Source: Oscillospiraceae bacterium
GTDB lineage: Bacteria > Bacillota > Clostridia > Oscillospirales > Oscillospiraceae
NCBI GenBank assembly: GCA_031264545.1
Contig: JAISDV010000019.1
Location: 1 to 8,029, forward strand
Direction of reading: 5' to 3'
Length of the DNA stretch: 8,029 nt
The translations under genes were made by a program, and so were the position numbers. This document shows positions 1 to 6,515 of this stretch, one piece after another. The first letter of the stretch is position 1. Every line of letters begins with the position of its first letter. The notes beneath the pieces were generated by a model. The model saw nothing but the letters and a program-made list of their open reading frames with translations. It was not told where the DNA came from and did not search any database.

Positions 1-1276
1 GGAAAAAGCCCCCGCCATATTTTTTGTTCAGCGCGTCGATGGCGCTTCTGGCCGCGTTAATGGCCGCGCCGTCGCGCGCGCTTTTTTCGGTTTTTGAATC
101 CGGCAGGTCGGCGAGCAAGCCGAAAAGCAGCCTGTCTCCGCAGTCGCGGCTGGCCAGCCGGTATTCCTCGAGCCTGCGCGCAAGCGCCGCGCCGCTGTCC
201 GCACCGGCGAGCAGGGCTGAGATGACGCAGACCGTCCTGCCGGAGGGCGGAACACCGGCCGCCAGCGCCATACGCGGGATATGCGCCGGAGGTGTGAGGG
301 TGAGCAGCAGCTCGTCGGTAAGGGTTTTGACAAGCTCCGACAGCGGCAGAAGCACAAGAAGGCCGGCGAGAGCGTTCTTAAAGGCGATACCGACGCTCAG
401 CGACAGCAACAGCGTGACGAGCACGTTTACGGAAATGTATCCCGAGCCGCTGTGCAGGTGTTTTTTATCGCCCATCGGACGGATAAACAGCCAATAGCCG
501 ACATGCCGGGCCTCGCTCTCGGCGCTTTGTGCCAGGTCGAGTATATGCCGGGCTATGCGGTGCTCGCTGATCCGATAGAGCCGCGCGAGCATTTCGACAC
601 GCTTTTTATAGCTGGCGCGCGTTTTTTCCGACATGTCGGAATAGACCCCGGCCGGATCCTGACGCAGGCACTGCTCCGTCCGGTCGACCCGTTCGAGTAT
701 CCCGGAAAAATCGCGGGTCGAAAGCGCGCGAAGCGTTGAGAACAGCCTGTCAGCGGATGAAGACGCGGCCTCGCCGTCGGCTTTGGAGGCATAGAGCGCG
801 GCCAGCTCCGAGATAGCCGCCGCTTTCAGCAGAGGCAGGAAATATGTCAGCTCGCGCCGGCTGAGGACATAAGCCTGCTGACAGCCGTCCAGAAAAAGCG
901 CCGCCCGCTCCGGCGTCACGCGGCCGCCGCCCGAGCGCACAAGAGCGGCACAGAGGGAAAAGAGCGCGGCGGAGCCGCCGGCTGCGGGAAAACCGCCGGA
1001 AGCGCGCAGCGCCTCAACGGAAATCAAACCCTCGCGCTGGACGAGGTAATAGTTGTCAAGCAGCCATTCCGCAAAGGCCGGAACGGTCTCACCCGAAGCA
1101 TATCCCGACGCCAGAAGCACCCGGCGCTCATGAAGGAAACGCATGTCTTCTATCAGGCCTTTTGAGACTGAGCCTCCGCGGACACGTCCGCTTATGCTGA
1201 GCGCCCTTGCGAGGTCCTCGCCGTATTGAGGAAGCCCGGAGTCGTCGATCTGCGGTACTGTGCCGTCACAAGTCAT
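1..1276 (-). CDS. Cyclic beta-1,2-glucan synthase-type membrane glycosyltransferase, N-terminal part (runs off left edge)
   Basis: An uninterrupted minus-strand frame of 425 codons reaches the left edge without a stop. I recognise the N-terminal segment of the NdvB/ChvB family: large inner-membrane enzymes with an N-terminal helical/membrane part, a GT84 glycosyltransferase and a C-terminal GH94 phosphorylase-like domain, which make beta-1,2-glucan from UDP-glucose. Family-like stretches are WLLDNYYLV (residues 71-79), LRQDPAGVYSDM (204-215) followed by a basic helix, HVGYWLF (258-264), a hydrophobic membrane region (about 280-328) containing LPLSELV (310-316), and IPRMALAAGVPPSGRTV (333-349) leading to the start of the glycosyltransferase part. 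The catalytic domains lie outside the window. The ATG at 1276 is the first possible start after an in-frame TAA immediately upstream, with GAGAGG eight bases before it. The family is recognised from memory of conserved motifs; the product (cyclic or linear glucan, or another disaccharide-type activity) cannot be decided from this fragment. Confidence 0.82.
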   Translation of the reverse strand, partial: MTCDGTVPQIDDSGLPQYGEDLARALSISGRVRGGSVSKGLIEDMRFLHERRVLLASGYASGETVPAFAEWLLDNYYLVQREGLISVEALRASGGFPAAGGSAALFSLCAALVRSGGGRVTPERAALFLDGCQQAYVLSRRELTYFLPLLKAAAISELAALYASKADGEAASSSADRLFSTLRALSTRDFSGILERVDRTEQCLRQDPAGVYSDMSEKTRASYKKRVEMLARLYRISEHRIARHILDLAQSAESEARHVGYWLFIRPMGDKKHLHSGSGYISVNVLVTLLLSLSVGIAFKNALAGLLVLLPLSELVKTLTDELLLTLTPPAHIPRMALAAGVPPSGRTVCVISALLAGADSGAALARRLEEYRLASRDCGDRLLFGLLADLPDSKTEKSARDGAAINAARSAIDALNKKYGGGFF

Positions 1277-1365
1277 TTATTCGGCCTCTCTTCCTGCCTT
1301 GTTTCGCAAGCAAAAGTTTTCCACGGTTCCGGTTAAAATATTCCGTATGTGTAAAGTAAAAATAC

Positions 1366-1394
1366 TTGACAACACTGTAAAAGGCGTATAGTAT
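1366..1394 (+). promoter_or_regulatory. Sigma-A-type promoter of the ylxM-ffh operon
   Basis: A perfect -35 box TTGACA lies at 1366-1371. The -10 region is either TATAGT (1387-1392, 15-nt spacer) or TAGTAT (1389-1394, 17-nt spacer) inside a TATAGTATAC run. It sits in an AT-rich stretch between the two divergent genes and predicts a leader of roughly 50 nt before ylxM. No equally convincing promoter was found for the divergent minus-strand gene. Confidence 0.8.
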
Positions 1395-1435
1395 ACATGA
1401 CAGCGGTTGGGTCCCCGGTTGGAGCTTTTGATACG

Positions 1436-1443
1436 AAAGGCGG
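1436..1443 (+). promoter_or_regulatory. Ribosome binding site deciding the ylxM start
   Basis: AAAGGCGG differs by one base from AAAGGAGG and lies seven bases before the ATG at 1451. This supports 1451 over the in-frame ATG at 1397, which would overlap the -10 region and has no such site. Confidence 0.7.
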
Positions 1444-1450
1444 TCATGAT

Positions 1451-1801
1451 ATGGGCGAGAAAACGCTTATGATGACCATGCTGCTCGATTTTTACGGCGA
1501 GCTGCTGACGCCGAGGCAGAGAAGCTGCTTTTCGATGCATTACAATGAGGATTTATCCCTCGCCGAGATTGCGGAGCTGATGCAGATTTCGCGTCAGGGT
1601 GTGCGCGACCTGATCGTGCGCGCCGAGGCGACGCTTACGGAGACCGAGGAAAAAATCGGGCTTGTCAAGCGCTTTTCAGAGCGGAAGCGTGCCCTTGACA
1701 ATATGGAAGCACAGCTTAAAAAGCTCATGCTTTCAGCGGAAGGCGAGGTCCGCGCCCTTGCGGAGGCGGTGCTTTCCGAGCTTGGAAGCGTTCGGGACTG
1801 A
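1451..1801 (+). CDS. ylxM: YlxM family SRP-associated helix-turn-helix protein
   Basis: A 116-residue protein of the YlxM/UPF0122 family, small cytoplasmic proteins encoded next to ffh in most Firmicutes and thought to act as accessory factors of the signal recognition particle. The N-terminal part (LLDFYGELLTPRQRSCF, residues 11-27) precedes a sigma-region-4-like helix-turn-helix at about 34-61 (LSLAEIAELMQISRQGVRDL), the family hallmark. The C-terminal third (65-116) is charged and helical. Length matches the usual 105-120 residues. I chose the ATG at 1451 for its ribosome binding site and because the earlier in-frame ATG at 1397 lies inside the promoter. The gene is first in the operon, with ffh 20 bases downstream. 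DNA binding is not established for the family despite the fold; an SRP-related role is inferred from conserved linkage and published work on streptococcal YlxM. Confidence 0.9.
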   Translation: MGEKTLMMTMLLDFYGELLTPRQRSCFSMHYNEDLSLAEIAELMQISRQGVRDLIVRAEATLTETEEKIGLVKRFSERKRALDNMEAQLKKLMLSAEGEVRALAEAVLSELGSVRD

Positions 1802-1821
1802 GCACCGGATAAGGAGCAGCT

Positions 1822-3177
1822 ATGGCGTTTGAGAGCCTATCCGAAAAATTATCGGCGGCGTTTAAGAAGCTTCGCGGCAAGGGCCGCCTTTCCGAAGCGG
1901 ACATCAGGGATGCCATGCGCGAGGTGCGTCTTGCGCTTTTGGAGGCCGACGTCAGCTATAAGGTTGTCAGGGACTTTGTCAAAAAGGTCAGCGAACGCGC
2001 GGTGGGGCGCGATGTGCTCGAGAGCCTGACGCCTGCGCAGATGGTCATTAAGATTGTCAGCGACGAGCTGACCCGGCTCATGGGCAGTGAGAACGTCAGG
2101 CTCAATATCTCGTCGAAATCGCCGAGTGTCGTTATGCTCGTCGGTCTTCAGGGCGCGGGAAAAACGACCAACGGCGCAAAGCTCGCCGGGCTGATGCGCA
2201 AAAGTGGCAAGCGCCCGCTTCTGGTCGCCTGCGATGTTTACCGTCCCGCGGCGATCAAGCAGCTTGAAACCGTCGGCGCTCAGCTCGAGGTTCCGGTTTT
2301 CCAGATGGGGCAGGCAAATCCCGTGGATATCGCCAAAGCCGGCATCGAACACGCGAGACGCGGCGGCAGCGACCTTGTTTTCCTCGATACGGCAGGCCGC
2401 CTGCACGTTGATGAGACACTGATGGACGAGCTGAGGAAGATCAAAGCGGCCGCGGAGCCCGCCGAGATCCTGCTCGTGGTCGATGCCATGACCGGGCAGG
2501 ACGCGGTCAACGCCGCCGCCGCCTTTGATGAGGCGATCGGAATAACGGGTATAATGCTTACAAAGCTCGACGGCGACGCCAGGGGCGGCGCGGCTCTCTC
2601 AGTCCGCGCGGTGACGGGCAAGCCGATCAAATATGCCGGCATCGGCGAAAAGCTCGACAATATCGAGCCGTTCCACCCCGCGCGCATGGCTTCGCGCATC
2701 CTGGGTATGGGCGACGTGCTCACCCTGATCGAAAAGGCGGAGCAGAGCTTCGACGAGAAAAAGGCCATGCAAATAGCGGAAAGACTCCGGAAAAACCGGT
2801 TTACCTTCACCGATTATCTCGACCAGCTCGACCAGCTCAAGTCCATGGGCAATCTCAGGGATATCGCCGCGATGCTTCCGGGAATGGATTCAAAAATGCT
2901 CAAGGACGCCGTTATCGACGAAAAGCAGTTTTCGCGGCTCGAGGCGATCATTCGATCTATGACCCTGGCCGAGCGCGAAAATCCTCAACTGCTTAACGGC
3001 AGCCGGAAAAAGCGCATTGCCGCTGGCAGCGGAACGACCGTCGTGGATGTCAACCGCCTGATCAAACAGTTTGATATGATGAAAACCATGACCAGACAGA
3101 TGTCCGGCGTGGGGAGAAAGTCCAGGCATACGGGCTTCGGCTTGGGCGGCGGCAAAGGCCTGCCGTTCAAACTTTAG
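1822..3177 (+). CDS. ffh: Signal recognition particle protein Ffh (SRP54)
   Basis: Complete 451-residue SRP54 GTPase. With SRP RNA it binds signal sequences emerging from ribosomes and delivers them to the receptor FtsY at the membrane. Domains in order: helical N domain (1-about 88); G domain with P loop GLQGAGKTT (108-116), DVYRPAA (138-144), DTAGR (189-193), TKLDGDARGG (247-256) and the closing GIGEKLDNIEPFHPARM (273-289); methionine-rich M domain from GMGD (295-298), including LPGM (352-355) and the RNA-binding block RKKRIAAGSGT (395-405) with VNRLIKQFDMM (410-420). The short C-terminal tail is glycine-rich (GFGLGGGKG, 438-446). AAGGAG at 1811-1816 lies five bases before the ATG. Length and motifs are normal for a functional Ffh. 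The receptor gene ftsY, often just upstream in Clostridia, is not in this window. Confidence 0.98.
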   Translation: MAFESLSEKLSAAFKKLRGKGRLSEADIRDAMREVRLALLEADVSYKVVRDFVKKVSERAVGRDVLESLTPAQMVIKIVSDELTRLMGSENVRLNISSKSPSVVMLVGLQGAGKTTNGAKLAGLMRKSGKRPLLVACDVYRPAAIKQLETVGAQLEVPVFQMGQANPVDIAKAGIEHARRGGSDLVFLDTAGRLHVDETLMDELRKIKAAAEPAEILLVVDAMTGQDAVNAAAAFDEAIGITGIMLTKLDGDARGGAALSVRAVTGKPIKYAGIGEKLDNIEPFHPARMASRILGMGDVLTLIEKAEQSFDEKKAMQIAERLRKNRFTFTDYLDQLDQLKSMGNLRDIAAMLPGMDSKMLKDAVIDEKQFSRLEAIIRSMTLAERENPQLLNGSRKKRIAAGSGTTVVDVNRLIKQFDMMKTMTRQMSGVGRKSRHTGFGLGGGKGLPFKL

Positions 3178-3251
3178 AGCCTGAATTTATAGTACTTGCT
3201 GCCGCCTTTCGGCGTTTGCATACGAGATATCGGATTTGGAGGTGAATATCA

Positions 3252-3491
3252 ATGGTCAAAATCAGGCTCCGCAGAATGGGTGCGAAGAAAAATCCCTTCT
3301 ACAGAATCGTAGTGGCTGATTCCCACGCCCCGCGTGACGGAAAGTTCATCGAGGAGATCGGCACCTATGATCCGCTCTCCGCTCCCTCGGGAATCAAGGT
3401 CGACGGTGACCGCGCCAAGTACTGGATCGCCAACGGCGCCCAGCCTACCGAGACCGTCAGGGCTCTGCTCAAAAAGTCAGAGGTGCTTTAA
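3252..3491 (+). CDS. rpsP: 30S ribosomal protein bS16
   Basis: A 79-residue bS16, a small primary-binding protein of the 30S 5' domain needed for 30S assembly. The conserved N-terminal half is clear: VKIRLRRMGAKKNPFYRIVVADS (residues 2-24) then APRDGKFIEEIGTYDP (26-41). The end, AKYWIANGAQPTETVRALLKK (55-75), is also typical. It has the short form common in Firmicutes, without a C-terminal extension. GGAGGTG at 3238-3244 is a near-perfect ribosome binding site seven bases from the ATG, as expected for a highly expressed ribosomal protein gene. The 74-base gap after ffh contains only a weak 4-bp hairpin (GCCG/CGGC near 3201-3213), so rpsP is probably transcribed from the ylxM promoter. Confidence 0.98.
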   Translation: MVKIRLRRMGAKKNPFYRIVVADSHAPRDGKFIEEIGTYDPLSAPSGIKVDGDRAKYWIANGAQPTETVRALLKKSEVL

Positions 3492-3506
3492 GGAGATTAC
3501 GCGAGC

Positions 3507-3737
3507 ATGAAAGAACTCTTAACCTACATCGCAAAAAGCCTCGTGGATAATCCCGGCGAGGTCACAGTTACCGAGAGGGAAACCGAAGGGGAAACTGTTT
3601 TTGAGGTTCGCGTTGCGGAAGGCGACATGGGCAAAATCATCGGCCGCCAGGGCAGGATCGTTAAGGAGATCCGCATCCTGATGCGCGCGGTTGCTCAGAG
3701 ACAGGGTAAAAGCGTATCTGTGGAAATCATGGATTGA
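3507..3737 (+). CDS. khpA: KhpA/YlqC family single KH-domain RNA-binding protein
   Basis: A 76-residue protein consisting of one type II KH domain. The nucleic-acid-binding GXXG loop is GRQG (residues 46-49) within KIIGRQGRIVKEIRILMRAV (43-62). In Gram-positive bacteria KhpA pairs with KhpB/EloR and binds many RNAs, influencing cell elongation and division. The position between rpsP and rimM is the conserved one for this family (YlqC of Bacillus subtilis). The ribosome binding site AAGGAG overlaps the rpsP stop codon, eleven bases from the ATG, so translation is probably coupled to rpsP. No partner khpB is in the window. Family assignment is firm; the physiological role is taken from homologues. 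Confidence 0.93.
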   Translation: MKELLTYIAKSLVDNPGEVTVTERETEGETVFEVRVAEGDMGKIIGRQGRIVKEIRILMRAVAQRQGKSVSVEIMD

Positions 3738-3742
3738 CGCCG

Positions 3743-3772
3743 CTGAGGGGGGCTTGGAACAGCTCCCCTCAG
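3743..3772 (+). terminator. 12-bp hairpin between khpA and rimM (possible attenuator or processing site)
   Basis: CTGAGGGGGGCT (3743-3754) pairs with AGCTCCCCTCAG (3761-3772): 11 Watson-Crick pairs and one G-U, closing a 6-nt loop (TGGAAC). It begins six bases after the khpA stop. The downstream sequence (ACGCTTTCTGTGGTTTT) is only moderately T-rich, so complete intrinsic termination is doubtful. Partial read-through, RNA processing or 3'-end protection of the rpsP-khpA message would also fit. The stem is read directly; its function is inferred. Confidence 0.5.
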
Positions 3773-3838
3773 ACGCTTTCTGTGGTTTTCCGATATCATG
3801 GTCTGATGCAGATTTCTATCCTGATTGGAGAATTTTTT

Positions 3839-4321
3839 GTGAAAAAATATCTTGAAGCAGGAAAAATTGTCAATACACACGGTATCAGGGGCGAACTGCG
3901 GATACAGCCCTGGGCCGACAGCCCGGAGTTTTTGAAGGGCTTCAGATATCTGTATATCGACGAAAAACCCTTTGAGCTTCTCGCGGCAAGGGCACACAAG
4001 AGCTTCCTGATTGTGCAGTTCAAGGACGTGGCCGACGTCAGTGCCGCGATGGTGCTGAAAAACAAGGTTGTTTCGATCGACCGGGCGGAAGCAAAGCTCC
4101 CGAAGGGCGGCTTTTTCATTCAGGACCTTATCGGCGCCTCGGTTGTGGACGGGACCGGAAAAGAGCTGGGCAGGCTCGACGACGTGCTTGAGCTGCCCGC
4201 GAACAGGGTCTATGTCGTAAAGGGCGAACGGGAAATCCTGATTCCCGCCGTACCGGAATTTATCTTGAAAACAGATGTGGACGCAGGGCTGGTTACCGTC
4301 CGCCTGATCGACGGAATGTGA
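3839..4321 (+). CDS. rimM: 16S rRNA processing/30S maturation factor RimM
   Basis: A 160-residue RimM, which binds free 30S subunits through uS19 and promotes maturation of the 16S 3' major domain. The N-terminal RimM domain opens KYLEAGKIVNTHGIRGELRI (residues 3-22), matching the family's G.hGi.GE signature. It is followed by a PRC-barrel domain (about 90-160) with FFIQDLIGASV (92-102), LGRLDDVLELPAN (110-122) and the typical ILIPAVPEFI (133-142). I start it at the GTG at 3839: GGAG lies eight bases upstream and homology begins exactly there. The in-frame ATG at 3734 would add 35 residues unlike any RimM and would place the hairpin at 3743-3772 inside the coding region. The start codon sits at the centre of a T6-GTG-A6 palindrome. 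trmD follows 28 bases later in the usual order. Confidence 0.94.
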   Translation: MKKYLEAGKIVNTHGIRGELRIQPWADSPEFLKGFRYLYIDEKPFELLAARAHKSFLIVQFKDVADVSAAMVLKNKVVSIDRAEAKLPKGGFFIQDLIGASVVDGTGKELGRLDDVLELPANRVYVVKGEREILIPAVPEFILKTDVDAGLVTVRLIDGM

Positions 4322-4336
4322 ACCGGAGCCGCTTTC

Positions 4337-4343
4337 AGGAGGG
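4337..4343 (+). promoter_or_regulatory. Ribosome binding site deciding the trmD start
   Basis: AGGAGGG six bases before the ATG at 4350 is among the strongest sites in the window. The later in-frame ATG at 4410, where family homology begins, has only a weak purine stretch upstream. This favours translation from 4350 and therefore an N-terminal extension. Confidence 0.7.
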
Positions 4344-4349
4344 CCTTCG

Positions 4350-5189
4350 ATGGACGAGAATTTAAATTTGCGGAACGACGCGCGCGCAGGGGTGCCGGAA
4401 AAGCCTCTCATGCGTATTGATATATTGACGCTTTTCCCCGATTCGATACGCACCGTTCTGAGTACGAGTATTTTGGGACGCGCGGCGGAAAAGGATATTA
4501 TTGAAATTAATTGTATCCAAATAAGAGATTTCACAGAGAACAAACAAGGACAAGTGGACGATTACTCCTACGGCGGGGGCTGGGGTTGCGTCATGATGGC
4601 CCAGCCGCTGAAATCTTGTCTGGACTTTGTACTGGAATGCGCGGGCGAAAGGCATACCCGCGTCATCTATCTGTCGCCTCAGGGGAAGCCTTTCGACCAG
4701 GCGGAGGCGAGACGCCTTAAAAGCGGCTATGACCACCTTGTGCTCGTCTGCGGACATTATGAGGGCGTGGACGAACGCTTCATCGAAACCTGTGCCGATG
4801 AGGAGATCTCAATCGGTGATTTTGTGCTCACCGGCGGCGAGATCCCGGCGATGGCGCTGGCGGACAGCGTTTGCCGGATGGTTCCGGGCGTGCTTTCGGA
4901 TGAGGAATGCTTCACCGGAGAGAGCCATTGGGACGGACTTCTGGAATATCCGCAATATACGCGGCCGGAGCAGTGGGCGGGGCGCTTTGTCCCTGAAATT
5001 CTCCTCAGCGGCCACCACGCGAATGTGGCGAAGTGGCGGCGCAAGCAGTCGATCCTCCGCACAAAAAAGCGTCGGCCGGACCTGTACGCAAAATTGGTTT
5101 TCACGGAAAAGTCTGATAAAAAACTCCTGGCGGAGATAGAGAGCGAGGAAATCTCGGCGCGGGAGCGGGGTCTGGAGGGACAGGCGTGA
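4350..5189 (+). CDS. trmD: tRNA (guanine-N1-)-methyltransferase TrmD
   Basis: A 279-residue SPOUT-class enzyme that methylates N1 of G37 in tRNAs from S-adenosylmethionine, preventing +1 frameshifting. Family homology begins at MRIDILTLFP (residues 21-30). The trefoil-knot methyltransferase domain includes YLSPQGKPFDQ (107-117), LVCGHYEGVDERF (132-144) and EISIGDFVLTGGEIPAM (152-168), where D157 of IGD matches the catalytic-base region. The C-terminal tRNA-binding domain holds HWDGLLEYPQYTRP (193-206), LLSGHHANVAKWRRKQS (218-234) and RTKKRRPDLY (237-246). The 20 residues before M21 are not part of the normal family but are supported by the ribosome binding site at 4337; starting at 4410 gives an ordinary 259-residue protein. 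Codons 48-67 are unusually AT-rich. The stop codon overlaps the next gene's start. rplS, the common next gene, is absent. Confidence 0.97.
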   Translation: MDENLNLRNDARAGVPEKPLMRIDILTLFPDSIRTVLSTSILGRAAEKDIIEINCIQIRDFTENKQGQVDDYSYGGGWGCVMMAQPLKSCLDFVLECAGERHTRVIYLSPQGKPFDQAEARRLKSGYDHLVLVCGHYEGVDERFIETCADEEISIGDFVLTGGEIPAMALADSVCRMVPGVLSDEECFTGESHWDGLLEYPQYTRPEQWAGRFVPEILLSGHHANVAKWRRKQSILRTKKRRPDLYAKLVFTEKSDKKLLAEIESEEISARERGLEGQA

Positions 5190-5995
5190 TTCTGGGCTAT
5201 GATAAAGGCGCGTCGGCCGTAAAGCTTGTCGCGATCGACGGGGACACGGTTCTGCTGGAAAAGTGTGTAGTGGGCAGCGTGCCTGGCACAGAGGCGCTGC
5301 TCTCCGATTTTCTCACGGAAAACGGCATTGGGGAAGAGCAGATCAGCCTGATCGGTACAACGGGCGTCGGGGCGGAAAACTGCCGTTTTGGGCGTTTTAC
5401 CGCTAAGGTGCGGATCATTCCCGAGATCGAGGCGACGGGTGCGGGCGGCTTGTGGCTCTCCGGGCTGGATGAATCGGTCATCGTGAGCATCGGTACGGGA
5501 ACCGCGATCATCCTGGCAAAAAACGGACGCTTTACGCACATCGGCGGCTCCGGTGTCGGCAGCGGGACCTTGCGCGGACTTGCGAAAAAAATGTTCGGCA
5601 TCACCGACCTCCGGGCCTTTTTTGCCCTTGCCGAAAAGGGAGATCGGCTGACTGTCGATATAACAATAGGCGATTTGTTCTCTGGAACGGATACTCTGCC
5701 GCTCAACTTGACGGCATCGAACCTCGCTAAGGCGAGCGAGGGCGCAACGGAGGCGGATTGGGCGCGCGCGCTTGTCAACACCGTGATGGAGGTATCCGGT
5801 TCCCATGCCGCGCTGGCCTGCCGCGGCTTCGGCGTGACGAACGTCGTCATTACGGGCGGCATTTCACAGACGGCGGCGGCCAAGGCCGTCTACGACAATT
5901 TTTCCAGGCTGTATCAGCTCAATTACAGCATTCCCGGGCATTCGGGCTATGCGACCGCGATCGGCGCGGCGCGGAGGGCAGGGTATGGAATTTAG
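5186..5995 (+). CDS. coaW: Type II (CoaW/fumble-like) pantothenate kinase
   Basis: A 269-residue ASKHA-fold kinase resembling staphylococcal CoaW, which phosphorylates pantothenate in the first step of coenzyme A synthesis. Visible family features are PEIEATGAGG (residues 79-88), where E80 aligns with the catalytic glutamate of CoaW; SIGTGTAIIL (101-110); HIGGSGVGSGTLRGLAKKMFG (118-138); IGDLF (161-165); NLTASNLAK (174-182); VVITGGI (220-226); and GYATAIGAARRA (254-265). The first phosphate loop, normally like GIDAGGTLIK, reads GYDKGASAVK (4-13), so the second glycine and the threonine are changed. It starts at GTG with GGAGG seven bases upstream and overlaps the trmD stop by four bases, indicating translational coupling. 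The family is well supported, but the altered loop leaves some chance of a different substrate or weaker activity. Confidence 0.85.
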   Translation: MILGYDKGASAVKLVAIDGDTVLLEKCVVGSVPGTEALLSDFLTENGIGEEQISLIGTTGVGAENCRFGRFTAKVRIIPEIEATGAGGLWLSGLDESVIVSIGTGTAIILAKNGRFTHIGGSGVGSGTLRGLAKKMFGITDLRAFFALAEKGDRLTVDITIGDLFSGTDTLPLNLTASNLAKASEGATEADWARALVNTVMEVSGSHAALACRGFGVTNVVITGGISQTAAAKAVYDNFSRLYQLNYSIPGHSGYATAIGAARRAGYGI

Positions 5996-6503
5996 ACCCG
6001 CGGAGCTTACCGACCTTGGCCGGATCATGGAGATTGTCGGGGACGCGCAGCGCTTTCTGAGAGAAAGCGGCGTCGACCAGTGGCAGGACGGGTATCCGGC
6101 AAGAACGCTGCTGGCTGAGGATATTGAAAAACGCGCCTGCCATGTCTGTGCACTCGCGGGCAGGGCCGCCGGTCTGGTCTCGCTTTTTTTTCAGCATGAG
6201 GACTGCTATGACTATGTTGAAAATGGGAAATGGTTGACCGGAAACGCGCGGTACGCCGCCTTTCACAGAATCGCCGTTCATTCTGAATATCGCAGAAAGG
6301 GAATCGCATCGCACTTGATGTCGTATCTGGAGAATCTAACGAAGGAAAGAGGCTTTTCAAGCCTGCGAGGCGATACGCATCGCGATAACAGGGTCATGCG
6401 CGGGATGCTTGAAAAGCACGGCTTTGTCCCTTGCGGAATCATCTATCTGGACGAGCCGAGAGGCTTGCACAATGCGCGTGTCTGTTACGAAAAACGCCTG
6501 TGA
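5985..6503 (+). CDS. GNAT family N-acetyltransferase
   Basis: A 172-residue GCN5-related acetyltransferase that transfers an acetyl group from acetyl-CoA to an unidentified amine. The acetyl-CoA pyrophosphate-binding motif is in HRIAVHSEYRRKGIASHLM (residues 94-112; RRKGIA at 103-108), followed by the usual helix and the strand/helix RGDTHRDNRVMRGMLEKHGF (128-147). An N-terminal QWQDGYP (32-38) is a feature I associate with a common Firmicutes GNAT subgroup of unknown substrate. The ATG at 5985 has GGAGGG six bases upstream and overlaps the end of the kinase gene by 11 bases. The upstream in-frame ATG at 5949 would add 12 residues rich in Arg and Gly and has no similar site. It lacks the signature context that would identify RimI or another named enzyme, so no substrate is assigned. 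A run of eight T lies in codons at 6184-6191. Confidence 0.9.
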   Translation: MEFRPAELTDLGRIMEIVGDAQRFLRESGVDQWQDGYPARTLLAEDIEKRACHVCALAGRAAGLVSLFFQHEDCYDYVENGKWLTGNARYAAFHRIAVHSEYRRKGIASHLMSYLENLTKERGFSSLRGDTHRDNRVMRGMLEKHGFVPCGIIYLDEPRGLHNARVCYEKRL

Positions 6504-6515
6504 AAGGGCGGTGCC

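Noticed and set aside
24..739. Plus-strand open frames at 24-497 and 281-739
   Set aside because: They lie antisense to the glucan-synthase frame, have Ser/Arg/Ala-rich composition typical of shadow frames in GC-rich DNA, and show no family resemblance or ribosome binding site.
1277..1365. Promoter for the minus-strand glucan synthase gene
   Set aside because: The region is AT-rich, but the best candidate pairs match consensus poorly on at least one box, so none is annotated.
1405..1423. Direct repeat GGTTGG in the ylxM leader
   Set aside because: Two 6-bp copies are too short to support an operator or structured element.
1397..1450. Upstream in-frame start for ylxM at 1397
   Set aside because: The ATG lies against the -10 region so it would scarcely be transcribed, and family homology and the ribosome binding site both point to 1451.
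1277..1540. Minus-strand open frame covering the divergent region and the start of ylxM
   Set aside because: It is antisense to ylxM and its promoter, ends directly before the glucan-synthase start, and has no recognisable domain.
3188..3224. Possible separate promoter before rpsP (TATAGT at 3188, or TTGCTG at 3196 with CATACG at 3219)
   Set aside because: Neither pair has both boxes close to consensus, so rpsP is more simply read from the ylxM promoter.
3794..3799. TATCAT as a -10 box for rimM
   Set aside because: No acceptable -35 sequence is present 16-18 bases upstream.
3734..3838. ATG start for rimM at 3734
   Set aside because: It overlaps the end of khpA, includes the 12-bp hairpin, and adds 35 residues absent from RimM; the GTG at 3839 has a proper ribosome binding site.
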